This document shows, piece after piece, positions 40,645-49,880 of a DNA stretch of 60,253 nucleotides (its first letter is position 1; each line of letters opens with the position of its first letter). This DNA is from Actinacidiphila oryziradicis. GTDB lineage: Bacteria > Actinomycetota > Actinomycetes > Streptomycetales > Streptomycetaceae. The position numbers were made by a program, and so were the translations under genes. The notes beneath the pieces were generated by a model, which did no database searches, was not told the origin of the DNA, and worked only from the letters and a program-made list of their open reading frames with translations. The DNA lies in assembly GCF_005047355.1 (NCBI RefSeq), contig NZ_SUMC01000050.1:1-60253 (forward strand). The letters run 5' to 3'.

Positions 40645-42417
40645 TCACTGTGTCTGCTGCAAGGCGCTCTCGTCTCCGTCAAGACCCAGCTGCCGCAGCT
40701 TGCGGTACAAGGTCGTCCTGCCGATTCCCAGCAAGGTCGCCGCTTCCGACTTGTTGCCGGCAGCGGTGTCGAGCGCCCTGATGATGGCGTCCCGCTCCGC
40801 TTCTTCGATGAGGCCCAGTCGGCGGCGGGGCGGGGCGTCCCTCAGCCGCTCCGGCAGGTGACGTCGCTGGATCACCGGCGTCGGTACGTCCCTGACCAGC
40901 GCGGTCACGATGTCGACGAGTTCCGTGATGTTCCCGGGCCAGTGCCACTGGACCAGGGCCTGAAGGGCCGCCGGAGAGAACGCGTGCCTGCCCTGTGGGT
41001 CAGCTTGCTGCAGGACGTCCCTGACCAACCCCGGTATGCGTTCTGGTGTCCGTGCCAGCGTCTCGGTCCGTGCCAGGGGTCCGATCCCGTCGATGATCCG
41101 CCGCACGGCCGCGGGCGCGTACTCGCTGCAGGCCGTGATCCACAGCGTTCCCCGCCGACCGGCGCCCTGCGTCGCCGACCGCTGCCCGGCGACGAGTCGC
41201 GAGAGGTGGTGCGCATCGTGCTCCCCGACGTTCTCCACGCGCCGGACGAGTACATCCGTTCCCTCGGCAAGACGTTCCGTGAGGGTCGCCCAGGGAGTGT
41301 CCTCGGCGGAGGAGACAACGGTCGTCCACAGCGAGGTACCGGACTCGCGCCGGGCATGCAGTGTGCGGGCGGTCGTGGCCCGGCCCGACCCCGGCATGCC
41401 CTCCACCAGTGCGACGGCGCGGCGGGTCTCGGCGGCGGGGGTGGGGGCGGAGGTGGGGGCGGAGGCGGACAGGACCGAGCGCCGGCGTTCGCCCGTCACG
41501 GCGTATGACGAAGCAGTGGGGCCGGGCTCTCGCAGATCGTGGAAGTTGAGCACGAAATGCGCTCGAGGCCCGTCCAGAACCCGTCGCGCCACCACTTCGA
41601 CGCTCGTGTCCTCGACCAGAAGACGCGCGGTGTCCCCGGACGACCAGTCGTGCGAGCTGAGCAGTTCCCACAACATCACGTGTGAGTGCACGCTCACATA
41701 CGGCAGACCCGGCGTGTTCGCGAGGAGTGACTCGTGGTCCATGACCACGGTCGGTCGCCCGGAGTTGGTGAAGCGCATGAAGGACATGGCCAGTGCCAGG
41801 TCCTGCGGGCGTGCGGTGGCCCGCAGCCGCTCCTCGATCTGCTGCCCGATCTCCTTGGTGAGCGACACCATGAGCCTGCTGGCCGTACCCACCGGCCCGC
41901 CCAGCGACACCGAGGCGATGACAGCTCCGGCGGGGGTGCGCACCGGGACGGCGGCGCAGACGAGTTCGGAGAGTGCGTCGTTGTAGTGCTGGCTGCCCTG
42001 GACGTACACCGCGCGGCCTTCGACGATCGACGTTCCCAGACCGTTGGTGCCGACGGACTCCTCCGAGTAGTCGAATCCCTCAGCGGCATGGGCGTTGTCC
42101 AGGCGCCGGCGCAATCTGTTGTCGTCCGCGCGCCGGGCGACGATGCTGCCCGCACGGTCACTGAGGAACAGCGTGGTTCCGGTGTCCGTCAGGTGCTGCT
42201 GCCAGCGGTCCAGTACCGGACCGGCCGCTCGGCACAGGACGGAGTCGGTGTCGATCTCGTGCTGACGTCGACACGGGGCCGATCCGTCCACGCTGTTGCT
42301 GATGGAGCGGCGCCAGCTGCGCAGAATGAGGTCGGGGATCAGGCCGTCCGCGCGGACCTCGCCCAGGAGCCCCACGCGCATCAGTTCCTGACGTGCTTCC
42401 CGCACCCGGTCGGGCAC
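40645..42417 (-). CDS. AcoR-type GAF/AAA/Fis transcriptional regulator
   Basis: A 590-residue regulator. The N-terminal GAF-type sensor has SEESVGTNGLGTSIVEGRAV and CAAVPVRTPAGAVIASVSLGG. The central AAA-like domain is degenerate: the Walker A region is GMPGSGRAT (340-348) with Arg replacing Lys, and no GAFTGA sigma-54 contact motif is seen. The C-terminal Fis-type HTH is NKSEAATLLGIGRTTLYRKL. GTG 42417 has GGGAGGTGG upstream. It is divergent from the BVMO gene and resembles regulators of ketone/acetoin/acetone oxidation in actinobacteria, which work without sigma-54. It probably binds the TGAAAC dyad at 42537-42553. Confidence 0.87.
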   Translation of the reverse strand: MPDRVREARQELMRVGLLGEVRADGLIPDLILRSWRRSISNSVDGSAPCRRQHEIDTDSVLCRAAGPVLDRWQQHLTDTGTTLFLSDRAGSIVARRADDNRLRRRLDNAHAAEGFDYSEESVGTNGLGTSIVEGRAVYVQGSQHYNDALSELVCAAVPVRTPAGAVIASVSLGGPVGTASRLMVSLTKEIGQQIEERLRATARPQDLALAMSFMRFTNSGRPTVVMDHESLLANTPGLPYVSVHSHVMLWELLSSHDWSSGDTARLLVEDTSVEVVARRVLDGPRAHFVLNFHDLREPGPTASSYAVTGERRRSVLSASAPTSAPTPAAETRRAVALVEGMPGSGRATTARTLHARRESGTSLWTTVVSSAEDTPWATLTERLAEGTDVLVRRVENVGEHDAHHLSRLVAGQRSATQGAGRRGTLWITACSEYAPAAVRRIIDGIGPLARTETLARTPERIPGLVRDVLQQADPQGRHAFSPAALQALVQWHWPGNITELVDIVTALVRDVPTPVIQRRHLPERLRDAPPRRRLGLIEEAERDAIIRALDTAAGNKSEAATLLGIGRTTLYRKLRQLGLDGDESALQQTQ

Positions 42418-42476
42418 AGCGAACCACCTCCCTTGCCGGTCCGTGCCTCCACAGTGCCCGCTCCCCCGGGGCAATT

Positions 42477-42484
42477 CCAATACC
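42477..42484. promoter_or_regulatory. CCAATACC half-site
   Basis: CCAATACC, the core of the LysR operator, occurs once in the divergent region between the AcoR-type regulator and BVMO2. The partner GTATCAAT half-site is not obvious, so binding here is uncertain. Confidence 0.35.
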
Positions 42485-42536
42485 CGGTGGGTCTGGAACT
42501 TGTCCTGATTCAGATATCGCCCCTGGTCAGGGCCCT

Positions 42537-42553
42537 TGAAACGGAGTGTTTCA
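42537..42553. promoter_or_regulatory. TGAAAC-N5-GTTTCA dyad
   Basis: TGAAACGGAGTGTTTCA, a 17-bp inverted repeat located 95 bp upstream of the BVMO start and 120 bp upstream of the AcoR-type gene. It is a strong candidate binding site for the AcoR-type protein. Confidence 0.6.
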
Positions 42554-42647
42554 GATTGGCACACGCCAGGTTACGTACGGCTACCCACCATGGTGGCTCG
42601 CAAGTGAACCACGCCACAGGTCGCCGCTGACCGAAGGAGCAAAGCGC

Positions 42648-44282
42648 ATGGATGGAGTCGCATCCGCCCCCGCCCGCCAACTGGACGCCCTGGTCGTCGG
42701 AGCGGGATTCGGCGGCATTCACATGCTGCACAAGCTGCGCAACGAGCTGGGTCTCGACGCCGTCGCCCTCGACAAGGCAGGCGGGGTGGGCGGGACGTGG
42801 TACTGGAACAAGTACCCCGGCGCGCTCTCCGACTCCGAGGGCTTCGTATACCAGTACTCGTTCGACAAAGAGCTGTACAAGCAGACGCCCTGGACGACGA
42901 AGTTCGTCACACAGCCCGAGATCCTGGCCTATCTCAATGGTGTCGTGGACCGCTACGACCTGCGGGACCACATCCTGCTGGAGACCGGCATGACCGAGGC
43001 GGCCTTCGACGAGACCTCGGGCACCTGGACGGTGCGCACCGATCAGGGCACCATCTTCCAGTGCCGCTTCCTCGTCACAGGACTCGGGCTCCTCTCCGCC
43101 ACCAACGTTCCCGACTTCCCCGGCATGGAGCGGTTCGAGGGGCGTCTCGTACACACCGGCGCCTGGCCGGAGGACCTGGACCTGATTGGCAAACGTGTCG
43201 GGGTCATCGGCAACGGTTCGACGGGTAACCAGGTGATCACCGCCACGGCTCCCGTGGCCGCCCACCTGACGTCGTTCCAGCGGACTCCGCAGTACAGCGT
43301 GCCCGCCGGCAACCGCACTCTGCCGGCGGAGACGATCCAGGCGGCGCACGACAACTTCGACGCCACGTGGGACCAGGTGCGCAACAGCAACGTCGCCATG
43401 GGGTTCGTCGAGAGCACCGTGGAGACGTTCAGCGTGTCGGCCGAGGAACGCGAGCGCGTCTACCAGCGGGCCTGGGACGAGGGCGGCGGCTTCCGCTTCA
43501 TGTTCGAGACCTTCTGCGACATCGCCACCGACCCGGCCGCGAACGAAGAGGCGGCCAAGTTCATCCGCGGCAAGATCGCCGAGATCGTCGAAGATCCCGA
43601 GACGCGCCGCAAGCTGACGCCCACCGACCTCTACGCCCGGCGTCCACTGTGCGACTCCGGGTACTACGAGACCTTCAACTGGCCCAACGTCTCGCTGGTC
43701 AGTCTCAAGGAGACCCCGATCACCGAGGTGACGGCGGAAGGAATCGTGACGGCGGACGGAACGCTGCACGAACTTGACGTCATCGTGTGTGCCACGGGCT
43801 TCGACGCGGTCGACGGCAACTACCTCCGGGCCGACATCCAGGGCCGCCAGGTTCTGAGCCTGCGCGAGCACTGGAACGACGGACCCACGAGTTACCTGGG
43901 CATGGCCACCAGCGGCTTCCCCAACATGTTCATGATTCTCGGCCCCAACGGTCCCTTCACCAACCTTCCGCCCTCGATCGAGACGCAGGTCGACTGGATC
44001 GGCGACACAATCCGGCACGTCTCGGACGGCGACGTGGGCTGGATCGAGCCCACTCCCGAAGCCGAGAGCCGCTGGACCGAGGTCTGTGCGGAGATCGCCG
44101 ACCAGACGTTGTTCCCGCAGGCCGCGTCGTGGATCTTCGGCGCCAACATCCCAGGCAAGAAGCGCACCGTCATGTTCTACCTCGGCGGCCTGAAGGAGTA
44201 CCGCACGCTGCTCGCCGAGGAATCGTCGGCCGGTTACCCCGCCTTCACTCTCACGAAGGCCACGACCCTCACGCCGGCCTGA
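42648..44282 (+). CDS. Cyclohexanone monooxygenase-like Baeyer-Villiger monooxygenase
   Basis: A 544-residue type I BVMO. FAD motif GAGFGG (18-23), GGVGGTWYWNKYPGALSDSE, the fingerprint FEGRLVHTGAWP (163-174, complete with His169 and Trp173) and the NADPH motif GNGSTG (188-193). DVIVCATGFDAVDGNY and MILGPNGPFTNLPPSIE follow. Length and sequence match the cyclohexanone/cyclopentanone monooxygenase group better than the BVMO at 9350. ATG 42648 has GAAGGAGC upstream. It inserts oxygen into a cyclic or linear ketone to give a lactone or ester. It heads a plus-strand run with aldehyde, alcohol and short-chain dehydrogenases, under the divergent AcoR-type regulator. Confidence 0.92.
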   Translation: MDGVASAPARQLDALVVGAGFGGIHMLHKLRNELGLDAVALDKAGGVGGTWYWNKYPGALSDSEGFVYQYSFDKELYKQTPWTTKFVTQPEILAYLNGVVDRYDLRDHILLETGMTEAAFDETSGTWTVRTDQGTIFQCRFLVTGLGLLSATNVPDFPGMERFEGRLVHTGAWPEDLDLIGKRVGVIGNGSTGNQVITATAPVAAHLTSFQRTPQYSVPAGNRTLPAETIQAAHDNFDATWDQVRNSNVAMGFVESTVETFSVSAEERERVYQRAWDEGGGFRFMFETFCDIATDPAANEEAAKFIRGKIAEIVEDPETRRKLTPTDLYARRPLCDSGYYETFNWPNVSLVSLKETPITEVTAEGIVTADGTLHELDVIVCATGFDAVDGNYLRADIQGRQVLSLREHWNDGPTSYLGMATSGFPNMFMILGPNGPFTNLPPSIETQVDWIGDTIRHVSDGDVGWIEPTPEAESRWTEVCAEIADQTLFPQAASWIFGANIPGKKRTVMFYLGGLKEYRTLLAEESSAGYPAFTLTKATTLTPA

Positions 44283-44297
44283 CGACGGCCCCTTAAC

Positions 44298-44334
44298 CGG
44301 CCGGGGTGGACGTCCTTCACGTCCACCCCGGCCG
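44298..44334. terminator. 16-bp perfect hairpin between BVMO and aldehyde dehydrogenase
   Basis: CGGCCGGGGTGGACGT (44298-44313), loop CCTTC, ACGTCCACCCCGGCCG (44319-44334). It is very stable but has no T-run. It ends 24 bp before the next start, so it could act as a partial terminator, an mRNA processing/stability element, or a 5'-leader structure for the aldehyde dehydrogenase. Confidence 0.65.
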
Positions 44335-44358
44335 TCGAGGCACAACGAAGGACGCACC

Positions 44359-45726
44359 ATGACGAAGTACGCAACCGTCGACCCGGCAACGGGCAAGGTA
44401 CTGCGCGAGTTCCCCACCCTGTCCGACACGGAGGCCGAACAGGCCGTCACCCGCTCGCACGACGCCTACAGGGCATGGCACCGCGCCAAGACCGCCGACC
44501 GCGCCTCCGTACTGGCTCGTGTCGCCGACCTGCACCGACGCCACGCCGACGAACTGGCCGAGCTGATGAGTCTGGAGATGGGCAAGCCCATCACGCAGGC
44601 CAGGGGCGAGGTGGAACTGTCGGCATCGATCTACGAGTACTACGCGACGTCGGGACCGGGACTCCTCGCCGACGAGGTCCTCGACATCGCCGGGAGCGGG
44701 CGGGCCGTGGTGCGAACAGCCCCCATCGGACCGCTGCTCGGCATCATGCCCTGGAACTTCCCCCTCTACCAGGCTGCCCGGTTCGTGGCGCCCAATCTGC
44801 TGCTGGGCAATACCATCCTGTTGAAGCACGCCGGGAGTTGCCCGCAGCAGGCTCTGCGTCTGGGTGAGCTCATCGACACCGCCGGCGCGCCGCCAGGGGT
44901 CTACCAGAATGTCTTCGCGACCACGGACCAGGTGGCGGCCATGATCGCCGATCCGCGTCTGCAGGGTGTGTCCCTGACGGGTTCGGAACGCGCCGGAAGC
45001 GCGGTCGGGGCGACCGCCGGGCGTTACCTCAAGAAGTGCGTGCTGGAACTCGGCGGCTCCGACCCCTTCATCGTGCTGCCCGGGGCCGACCTGGAGGCGG
45101 CCGTGCAAGCCGCTGCCCAGGGACGGTTCTGGAACGCCGGCCAGGCCTGCACCTCTTCCAAACGCCTGATCGTCGAGGCATCGATCTGGGATCGGTTCCT
45201 TGAGGCCTTCCTGCGCAAGGCAGCGGACTTCCGGTCCGGCAACCCCATGAGTGAGGAGACCCTCCTCGGCCCCATGGCCTCCGTTTCGGCACGGGCCGAA
45301 CTGGCCGCCCAGGTGGACGACGCGGTGGCCAAGGGCGCTGTGGTCCACCTCGGCGGAAAGATCCCGGACGGCGAGGGCGCCTACTATCCCGCGACCGTGC
45401 TCTCCGGCGTGACACCGGACATGCGGGCCTACTACGAGGAACTCTTCGGACCGGTGGCCGTCCTCCACCGGGTTGAATCCCTGGATGAGGCCGTCGAACT
45501 GGCCAACGACTCTCCCTACGGGCTCGGCAGCGCCGTGTTCGCCCGCGACGAGGAGGCCGATGTCGTCGCGAACCGGCTGGAGGCCGGGATGGTCGGCATC
45601 AACACCACGATCAGGAGCGCCCCGGACCTGCCGTTCGGGGGCGTGAAGAACTCAGGCATCGGTCGCGAGCTCGGCCGTTTCGGCCTGGACGAGTTCTCGA
45701 ACAAGAAACTGCTCCGCTTCGCCTGA
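44359..45726 (+). CDS. Aldehyde dehydrogenase (succinate-semialdehyde dehydrogenase type)
   Basis: A 455-residue aldehyde dehydrogenase. It has MPWNFPLYQAARFVAPNLLL, VSLTGSERAGSAVGATAGRY, the general base Glu in LELGGSDPFIVLPGADLEAA, and the nucleophile Cys in NAGQACTSSKRLIVEAS. PFGGVKNSGIGRELGRFGLD is near the end. The lack of long N-terminal residues and the GSDPF motif match the NAD(P)-dependent succinate-semialdehyde dehydrogenase group, which takes omega-oxo acids. In a cyclic-ketone pathway it would oxidise the omega-oxo acid (e.g. 6-oxohexanoate) to the dicarboxylate (inference). It follows the BVMO across a strong hairpin. Confidence 0.9.
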   Translation: MTKYATVDPATGKVLREFPTLSDTEAEQAVTRSHDAYRAWHRAKTADRASVLARVADLHRRHADELAELMSLEMGKPITQARGEVELSASIYEYYATSGPGLLADEVLDIAGSGRAVVRTAPIGPLLGIMPWNFPLYQAARFVAPNLLLGNTILLKHAGSCPQQALRLGELIDTAGAPPGVYQNVFATTDQVAAMIADPRLQGVSLTGSERAGSAVGATAGRYLKKCVLELGGSDPFIVLPGADLEAAVQAAAQGRFWNAGQACTSSKRLIVEASIWDRFLEAFLRKAADFRSGNPMSEETLLGPMASVSARAELAAQVDDAVAKGAVVHLGGKIPDGEGAYYPATVLSGVTPDMRAYYEELFGPVAVLHRVESLDEAVELANDSPYGLGSAVFARDEEADVVANRLEAGMVGINTTIRSAPDLPFGGVKNSGIGRELGRFGLDEFSNKKLLRFA

Positions 45727-45793
45727 ACCACTGCTGGATGCGGGCGGCCACGCCCGGACATTCGGCCCGAGCCGCTCGACATCAGGAGGAACC

Positions 45794-46840
45794 GTGCGCG
45801 CTGCCGTCTACCACGGAAGCAGGAAGCTCAGCATCGAGGACGTGCCGGAACCGTCCCCCGACGCGGGACAGGTGAAGGTGCGGGTCAGCCGCAACGGCAT
45901 CTGCGGTACCGATCTACACGAGTACTACGACGGTCCCATCTTCGTCCCCGAAGACCCTCATCCCCTCACCGGCAGGAGCATGCCGGTAGTCCTGGGACAC
46001 GAGTTCTCGGGTGTCGTCACGGAAACCGGCAAGGGCGTGACGGACGTACGCGAGGGCGACCACGTCGTCATCGAACCGATCTACCGCTGTGGAACCTGTC
46101 GTGCGTGCAAAGCGGGCCACTACAACGTGTGCGCCGTCATCGGCTTTCACGGCCTCATGGCGGACGGCGGCATGGCCGAGTACACCGTCGTGCCGGAGAA
46201 CCAGGTGCACAGGTTGCCCGACCGGATTCCGCTCGAACTGGGTGCGCTGGTGGAGCCCCTGGCCGTCGCCCATCACGCCGCCGTCATGGGGGAGGTCAAC
46301 GGCGACAGCACCGCTCTCGTCTACGGGGCCGGTCCGATCGGCATCGGCCTCTGGTTCGCGCTGCGCGGCATGGGGCTGACCGAGATCGACGTGATCGAGC
46401 CGTCGGAGACCCGGCGGGCATCGATCGAGGCGCTCGGTGCCCGGACCCTCGATCCCACGGCGCAGGACGTGCCCGCCCTGATCGCCGAGCGCATGAACGG
46501 AGTGGGTGTCGACGCCGCATTCGACGCGGCCGGCGTCGCACCCGCGGTCGAATCGGCTCTGCAGTGCCTGGGTGAGCGCCGCCCCTTGGTGAGCGTCGCG
46601 ATCTACGACAAGCCGATCCCAACCCCGCTCATCCAGCTGGTCCTCAGGGAGCGCCGCATCCAGGGGACCATCTGCTACACCCACGAGGACTACCAGGCGG
46701 TCATCCGGCTCATGGCCGAAGGGCACTACGACACCACCGGCTGGGTGGACACCGTGCCGCTGACCGCTGTCCTCGACGAGGGTTTCGAGGCCTTGCGACA
46801 AGGCCGTCGGATGAAGGTCCTCGTCGATCCCACGCGTTGA
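45794..46840 (+). CDS. Zinc alcohol dehydrogenase (2,3-butanediol dehydrogenase-like)
   Basis: A 348-residue zinc-dependent MDR enzyme. Catalytic zinc ligands are in NGICGTDLHEYY and VVLGHEFSGVVTE; the structural cysteine set is in YRCGTCRACKAGHYNVC. Nucleotide motif VYGAGPIGIGLWFALRGMGL. The 'GTDLHEYxDGPIFxP' region is characteristic of (R,R)-butanediol dehydrogenases. GTG 45794 has AGGAGGA upstream. It oxidises a secondary alcohol or diol, or possibly the omega-hydroxy acid produced after lactone opening. It is co-oriented with the aldehyde dehydrogenase and the SDR. Confidence 0.9.
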   Translation: MRAAVYHGSRKLSIEDVPEPSPDAGQVKVRVSRNGICGTDLHEYYDGPIFVPEDPHPLTGRSMPVVLGHEFSGVVTETGKGVTDVREGDHVVIEPIYRCGTCRACKAGHYNVCAVIGFHGLMADGGMAEYTVVPENQVHRLPDRIPLELGALVEPLAVAHHAAVMGEVNGDSTALVYGAGPIGIGLWFALRGMGLTEIDVIEPSETRRASIEALGARTLDPTAQDVPALIAERMNGVGVDAAFDAAGVAPAVESALQCLGERRPLVSVAIYDKPIPTPLIQLVLRERRIQGTICYTHEDYQAVIRLMAEGHYDTTGWVDTVPLTAVLDEGFEALRQGRRMKVLVDPTR

Positions 46841-46886
46841 TCCGCGAGACCGTCACCCCATCTGCGGAAACAGGAGAACCCAGGAC

Positions 46887-47660
46887 ATGACAGTCGCCCA
46901 CATCACCGGTGCCGCCCGAGGCATCGGCCGTGCCATTGCCCTGCGGTTGGCCGAAGACGGGCATGACATCGCGGTGTCCGACCTTGCCGCGATGAGCGAG
47001 GAACTGGAGTCCACGCGCGGCGCCGCGGAAGCGCACGGCGTTCGGGCCGTCGCCCTGACCGGTGATGTCACGGACCAGGAATCCGTTCGCCGACTGGTCA
47101 CCGGTACGGCGCAGCAACTCGGCTCGCTGGACGTCATGGTGGCCAACGCCGGCGTTGCGCAGACCAAGGCCCTGCTGGACGTGACACCGCAGGAGTACGA
47201 CCGGGTACACGCCGTCAACGGCCGCGGTGTCTTCCTCTGCTACACGGAGGCCGCGCGTCAGATGATCGCCCAGGGCGGCGGAGGCAAGATCATCGGCGCC
47301 TCTTCGATAGCCGGTCACAAGGGCTTCCCACTGCTGGGGGTCTACAGTTCGTCCAAGTTCGGGGTTCGTGCCCTGACCCAGGCCGCCGCGCAGGAGTGGG
47401 CCGAGCACGGAATCACCGTTAACGCCTACTGCCCCGGCATCGTCGACACCCACATGTGGGTGGAGGTCGACCGCGACCTCGGCGCCATCAACAAGGTCGG
47501 CGAGGGCGAGTCGATGAAGGCCATGGCCGCCGGGATCGCCCTCGGCCGGGTCTCCACCGGACAGGACGTCGCTGCCTTCGTGTCCTTCCTCGCCGGACCC
47601 GACTCCGACTACATGACGGGCCAGTCGGCACTGATCGACGGCGGCATGCTGTTCGTCTGA
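46887..47660 (+). CDS. SDR, acetoin reductase/butanediol dehydrogenase-like
   Basis: A 257-residue classical SDR. Cofactor motif ITGAARGIGRAIALRL, VANAGVAQT, catalytic Ser in GASSIAGHKGFPLLG, YSSSK (Tyr-x-x-x-Lys), and NAYCPGIVDTHMW. GMDGxMW-like features and overall length fit diacetyl/acetoin reductases and cyclic alcohol dehydrogenases. It has TG-rich leader ACAGGAGAACCC before ATG 46887. Together with the butanediol-dehydrogenase-like enzyme it could feed the BVMO by oxidising an alcohol or acyloin to a ketone. A bidirectional terminator follows. Confidence 0.88.
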   Translation: MTVAHITGAARGIGRAIALRLAEDGHDIAVSDLAAMSEELESTRGAAEAHGVRAVALTGDVTDQESVRRLVTGTAQQLGSLDVMVANAGVAQTKALLDVTPQEYDRVHAVNGRGVFLCYTEAARQMIAQGGGGKIIGASSIAGHKGFPLLGVYSSSKFGVRALTQAAAQEWAEHGITVNAYCPGIVDTHMWVEVDRDLGAINKVGEGESMKAMAAGIALGRVSTGQDVAAFVSFLAGPDSDYMTGQSALIDGGMLFV

Positions 47661-47687
47661 ACCGGGTCGGAGTCGTTGGACGAGCAG

Positions 47688-47723
47688 CCGAGGGACCGTA
47701 CCGCAGTCGGTATGGTCCCTCGG
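47688..47723. terminator. Bidirectional terminator hairpin
   Basis: CCGAGGGACCGTACCG (47688-47703), loop CAGT, CGGTATGGTCCCTCGG (47708-47723): 15 of 16 pairs. It lies between the converging SDR (plus) and the etfD relic (minus). Confidence 0.7.
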
Positions 47724-47745
47724 TCGTATTCGCCGTGCGTGCTCG

Positions 47746-49805
47746 TCACCCGCTCTTGACCGAGTCGAGGAGCAGCTGGGCCACGTCCACGACCTGGACG
47801 GACTCCTTGGCCTTGACGCCCGTGGCGGAGCCACTTTCGGCTGCGGTCTTCTTGCCGTTGACCGAGTCGGTCAGCATGACGAGGCAGAACGGGCAGGCGG
47901 TGGAGACGATGTCCGGGTTGAGGGACAGGGCCTCGTCGACGCGCTCGTTGTTGATGCGCTTGCCGATCCGCTCCTCCATCCACATCCGCACACCGCCGGC
48001 GCCGCAGCAGAAGCCGCGCCTGGATGACCTCGTAGTCGCCGCCGAGCTGCGGATATTCGTTGCCGAGGGTGTTGAGGCAGTGCGGGCAGGTCGCGACGAT
48101 CTTCTTCGCGGCCTTCGGCTTCCTCGACTCCGCGGTGACCTTGCCGTCGTCGTCCACCTCCTCGCCGAAGGCGGCGTTGAGGGACATGACATTCTCCATG
48201 CCGAGCTCCTGGAACAGGGGCTCGTTGCCGAGGCGCCGGGCGGAGTCACCGGTGCACTTCTCGTCGCCGCCCATGATCGCGAACGTGACACCCGCCATGT
48301 GCAGCAGCTCGGCGAAGGCCTTGGTGGTCTTCTTGGCCCGGTCCTCCAGGGCGCCCGCGCAGCCGACCCAGTACAGGTACTCGACCTCGGTGAGGTTTTC
48401 GATGTCCCGTCCGACGACCGGGATCTCGAAGTCGACCTCCTTGGTCCACTCCAGCCGCTGCTTCTTGGCCAGCCCCCAGGGGTTGCCCTTCTTCTCCGGG
48501 TTCTTGAGCATCGTGCCCGCCTCGGACGGGAACGCGGACTCGATCATCACCTGGTAGCAGCGCATGTCGACGATGTGGTCGACGTGCTCGATGTCGACCG
48601 GGCACTGCTCGACACAGGCGCCGCAGGTGGTGCAGGACCACAGGACGTCGGGGTCGATGACCCCGTTCTCCTCCAGCGTCCCGATCAGCGGCCGCTCGGC
48701 CTCCGCGAGGGCGGCGGCCGGCACGTCCCCCAGCTGCTCGGCGCTCGCCTTCTCCTCGCCCTCCATGTCCTGCCGCCGCCCGCCAGCAGGTAGGGGGACT
48801 TGGCGTGCGCGTGGTCGCGCAGCGACATGATCAGCAGCTTCGGGGAGAGCGGCTTGCCGGTGTTCCAGGCGGGACACTGCGACTGGCAGCGCCCGCACTC
48901 GGTGCAGGTGGAGAAGTCGAGCAGGCCCTTCCAGGAGAACTGCTCGACCTGGGAGACGCCGAAGACGTCGTCGTCGCCCGGGTCGGTGAAGTCGATCGGC
49001 TTCCCGCCGCTCGTCATCGGCTGCAGCGCGCCGAGCGCGGTGGAACCGTCGGCGTTGCGCTTGAACCAGATGTTCGGGAACGCGAGGAAGCGGTGCCAGG
49101 CCACACCCATGTTGGTGTTGAGCGAGACCACGATCATCCACACGAACGAGGTGCCGATCTTGATCGTCGCGACCAGGTAGACCAGGTTCTGCAGCGTGCC
49201 GAGGCCGAGGCCCTTGAAAGGCCAGGACCAGCGGGTACGAGGCGAAGTAGCCGGCCTCGTAGTGCTCCACGTGGTGCAGTGCGCCCTCCAGGCCGCGCAG
49301 CACGTAGATGGCGAGGCCGATGGTGAGGATGACGTACTCGACGAAGTACGCCTGACCCGACTTGGAGCCCGCGAAGCGGGACTTGCGGCCGGCCCGCGAG
49401 GGCTGGCTCAGCAGCCGGATCACCATGAGCACGGCGATGCCCAGGACGGTCATCACGCCGATGAACTCGATGTACATCTCGAACGGCAGGAACTCGCCGA
49501 TGACCGGCAGCACCCAGTCGGCCTGGAAGAGCTGGCCGAAAGCCTGCAGCAGGGTCGGCGGCAGCGTCAGGAAGCCGACGGCCACGAACCAGTGGGCGAA
49601 ACCGACGATGCCCCACCGGTTCTCTGTGACCGAGGAACTCCTTCACCAGCGTCACGCTGCGCTGGTACGGGTTGTCGGTGCGGAGGCCGGCGGGCACCGG
49701 CTGGCCGAGCTTGAAGTACCGGACGAACTGGCCGATGGCGCGTGCGATGAGCGCGACGCCGACCACGGTCAGGACCAGCGACACGATGATCGCGGCGAGT
49801 TGCAT
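47746..49805 (-). pseudogene. etfD: EtfD-type iron-sulfur oxidoreductase, multiply frameshifted
   Basis: The gene starts at 49805 (MQLAAIIVSLVLTVVGVALI) and encodes membrane segments, then two ferredoxin-type 4Fe-4S motifs (CTECGRCQSQCPAW; CTTCGACVEQCPVD) and CCG-type cysteine regions (YWVGCAGALED; CPHCLNTLG; GFCCGAGGVRMW). Homology jumps frame near 49630, 49205 (apparent extra T), 48780 and 48020. At the last break, about 50 codons of the second CCG domain are also missing between YEVIQ and RGFCCGAGG. EtfD passes electrons from ETF to menaquinone during acyl-CoA oxidation. Its place beside etfA, etfB and an acyl-CoA dehydrogenase fits, but this copy cannot work as sequenced. Confidence 0.85.
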
Positions 49806-49880
49806 AAAAACCTCTCCGTCTCATCGAGGGGCGTCATCCCATCCCGGCAGGTGGCCCCTCGGCGCGACGCGGTAGTGGTG

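Noticed and set aside
42557..42562. TGGCAC resembling a sigma-54 -24 element upstream of BVMO2
   Set aside because: No matching -12 TTGCA at the right spacing (AGGTTA instead), the nearby AcoR-type regulator has no visible GAFTGA motif, and Streptomyces are not known to carry sigma-54.
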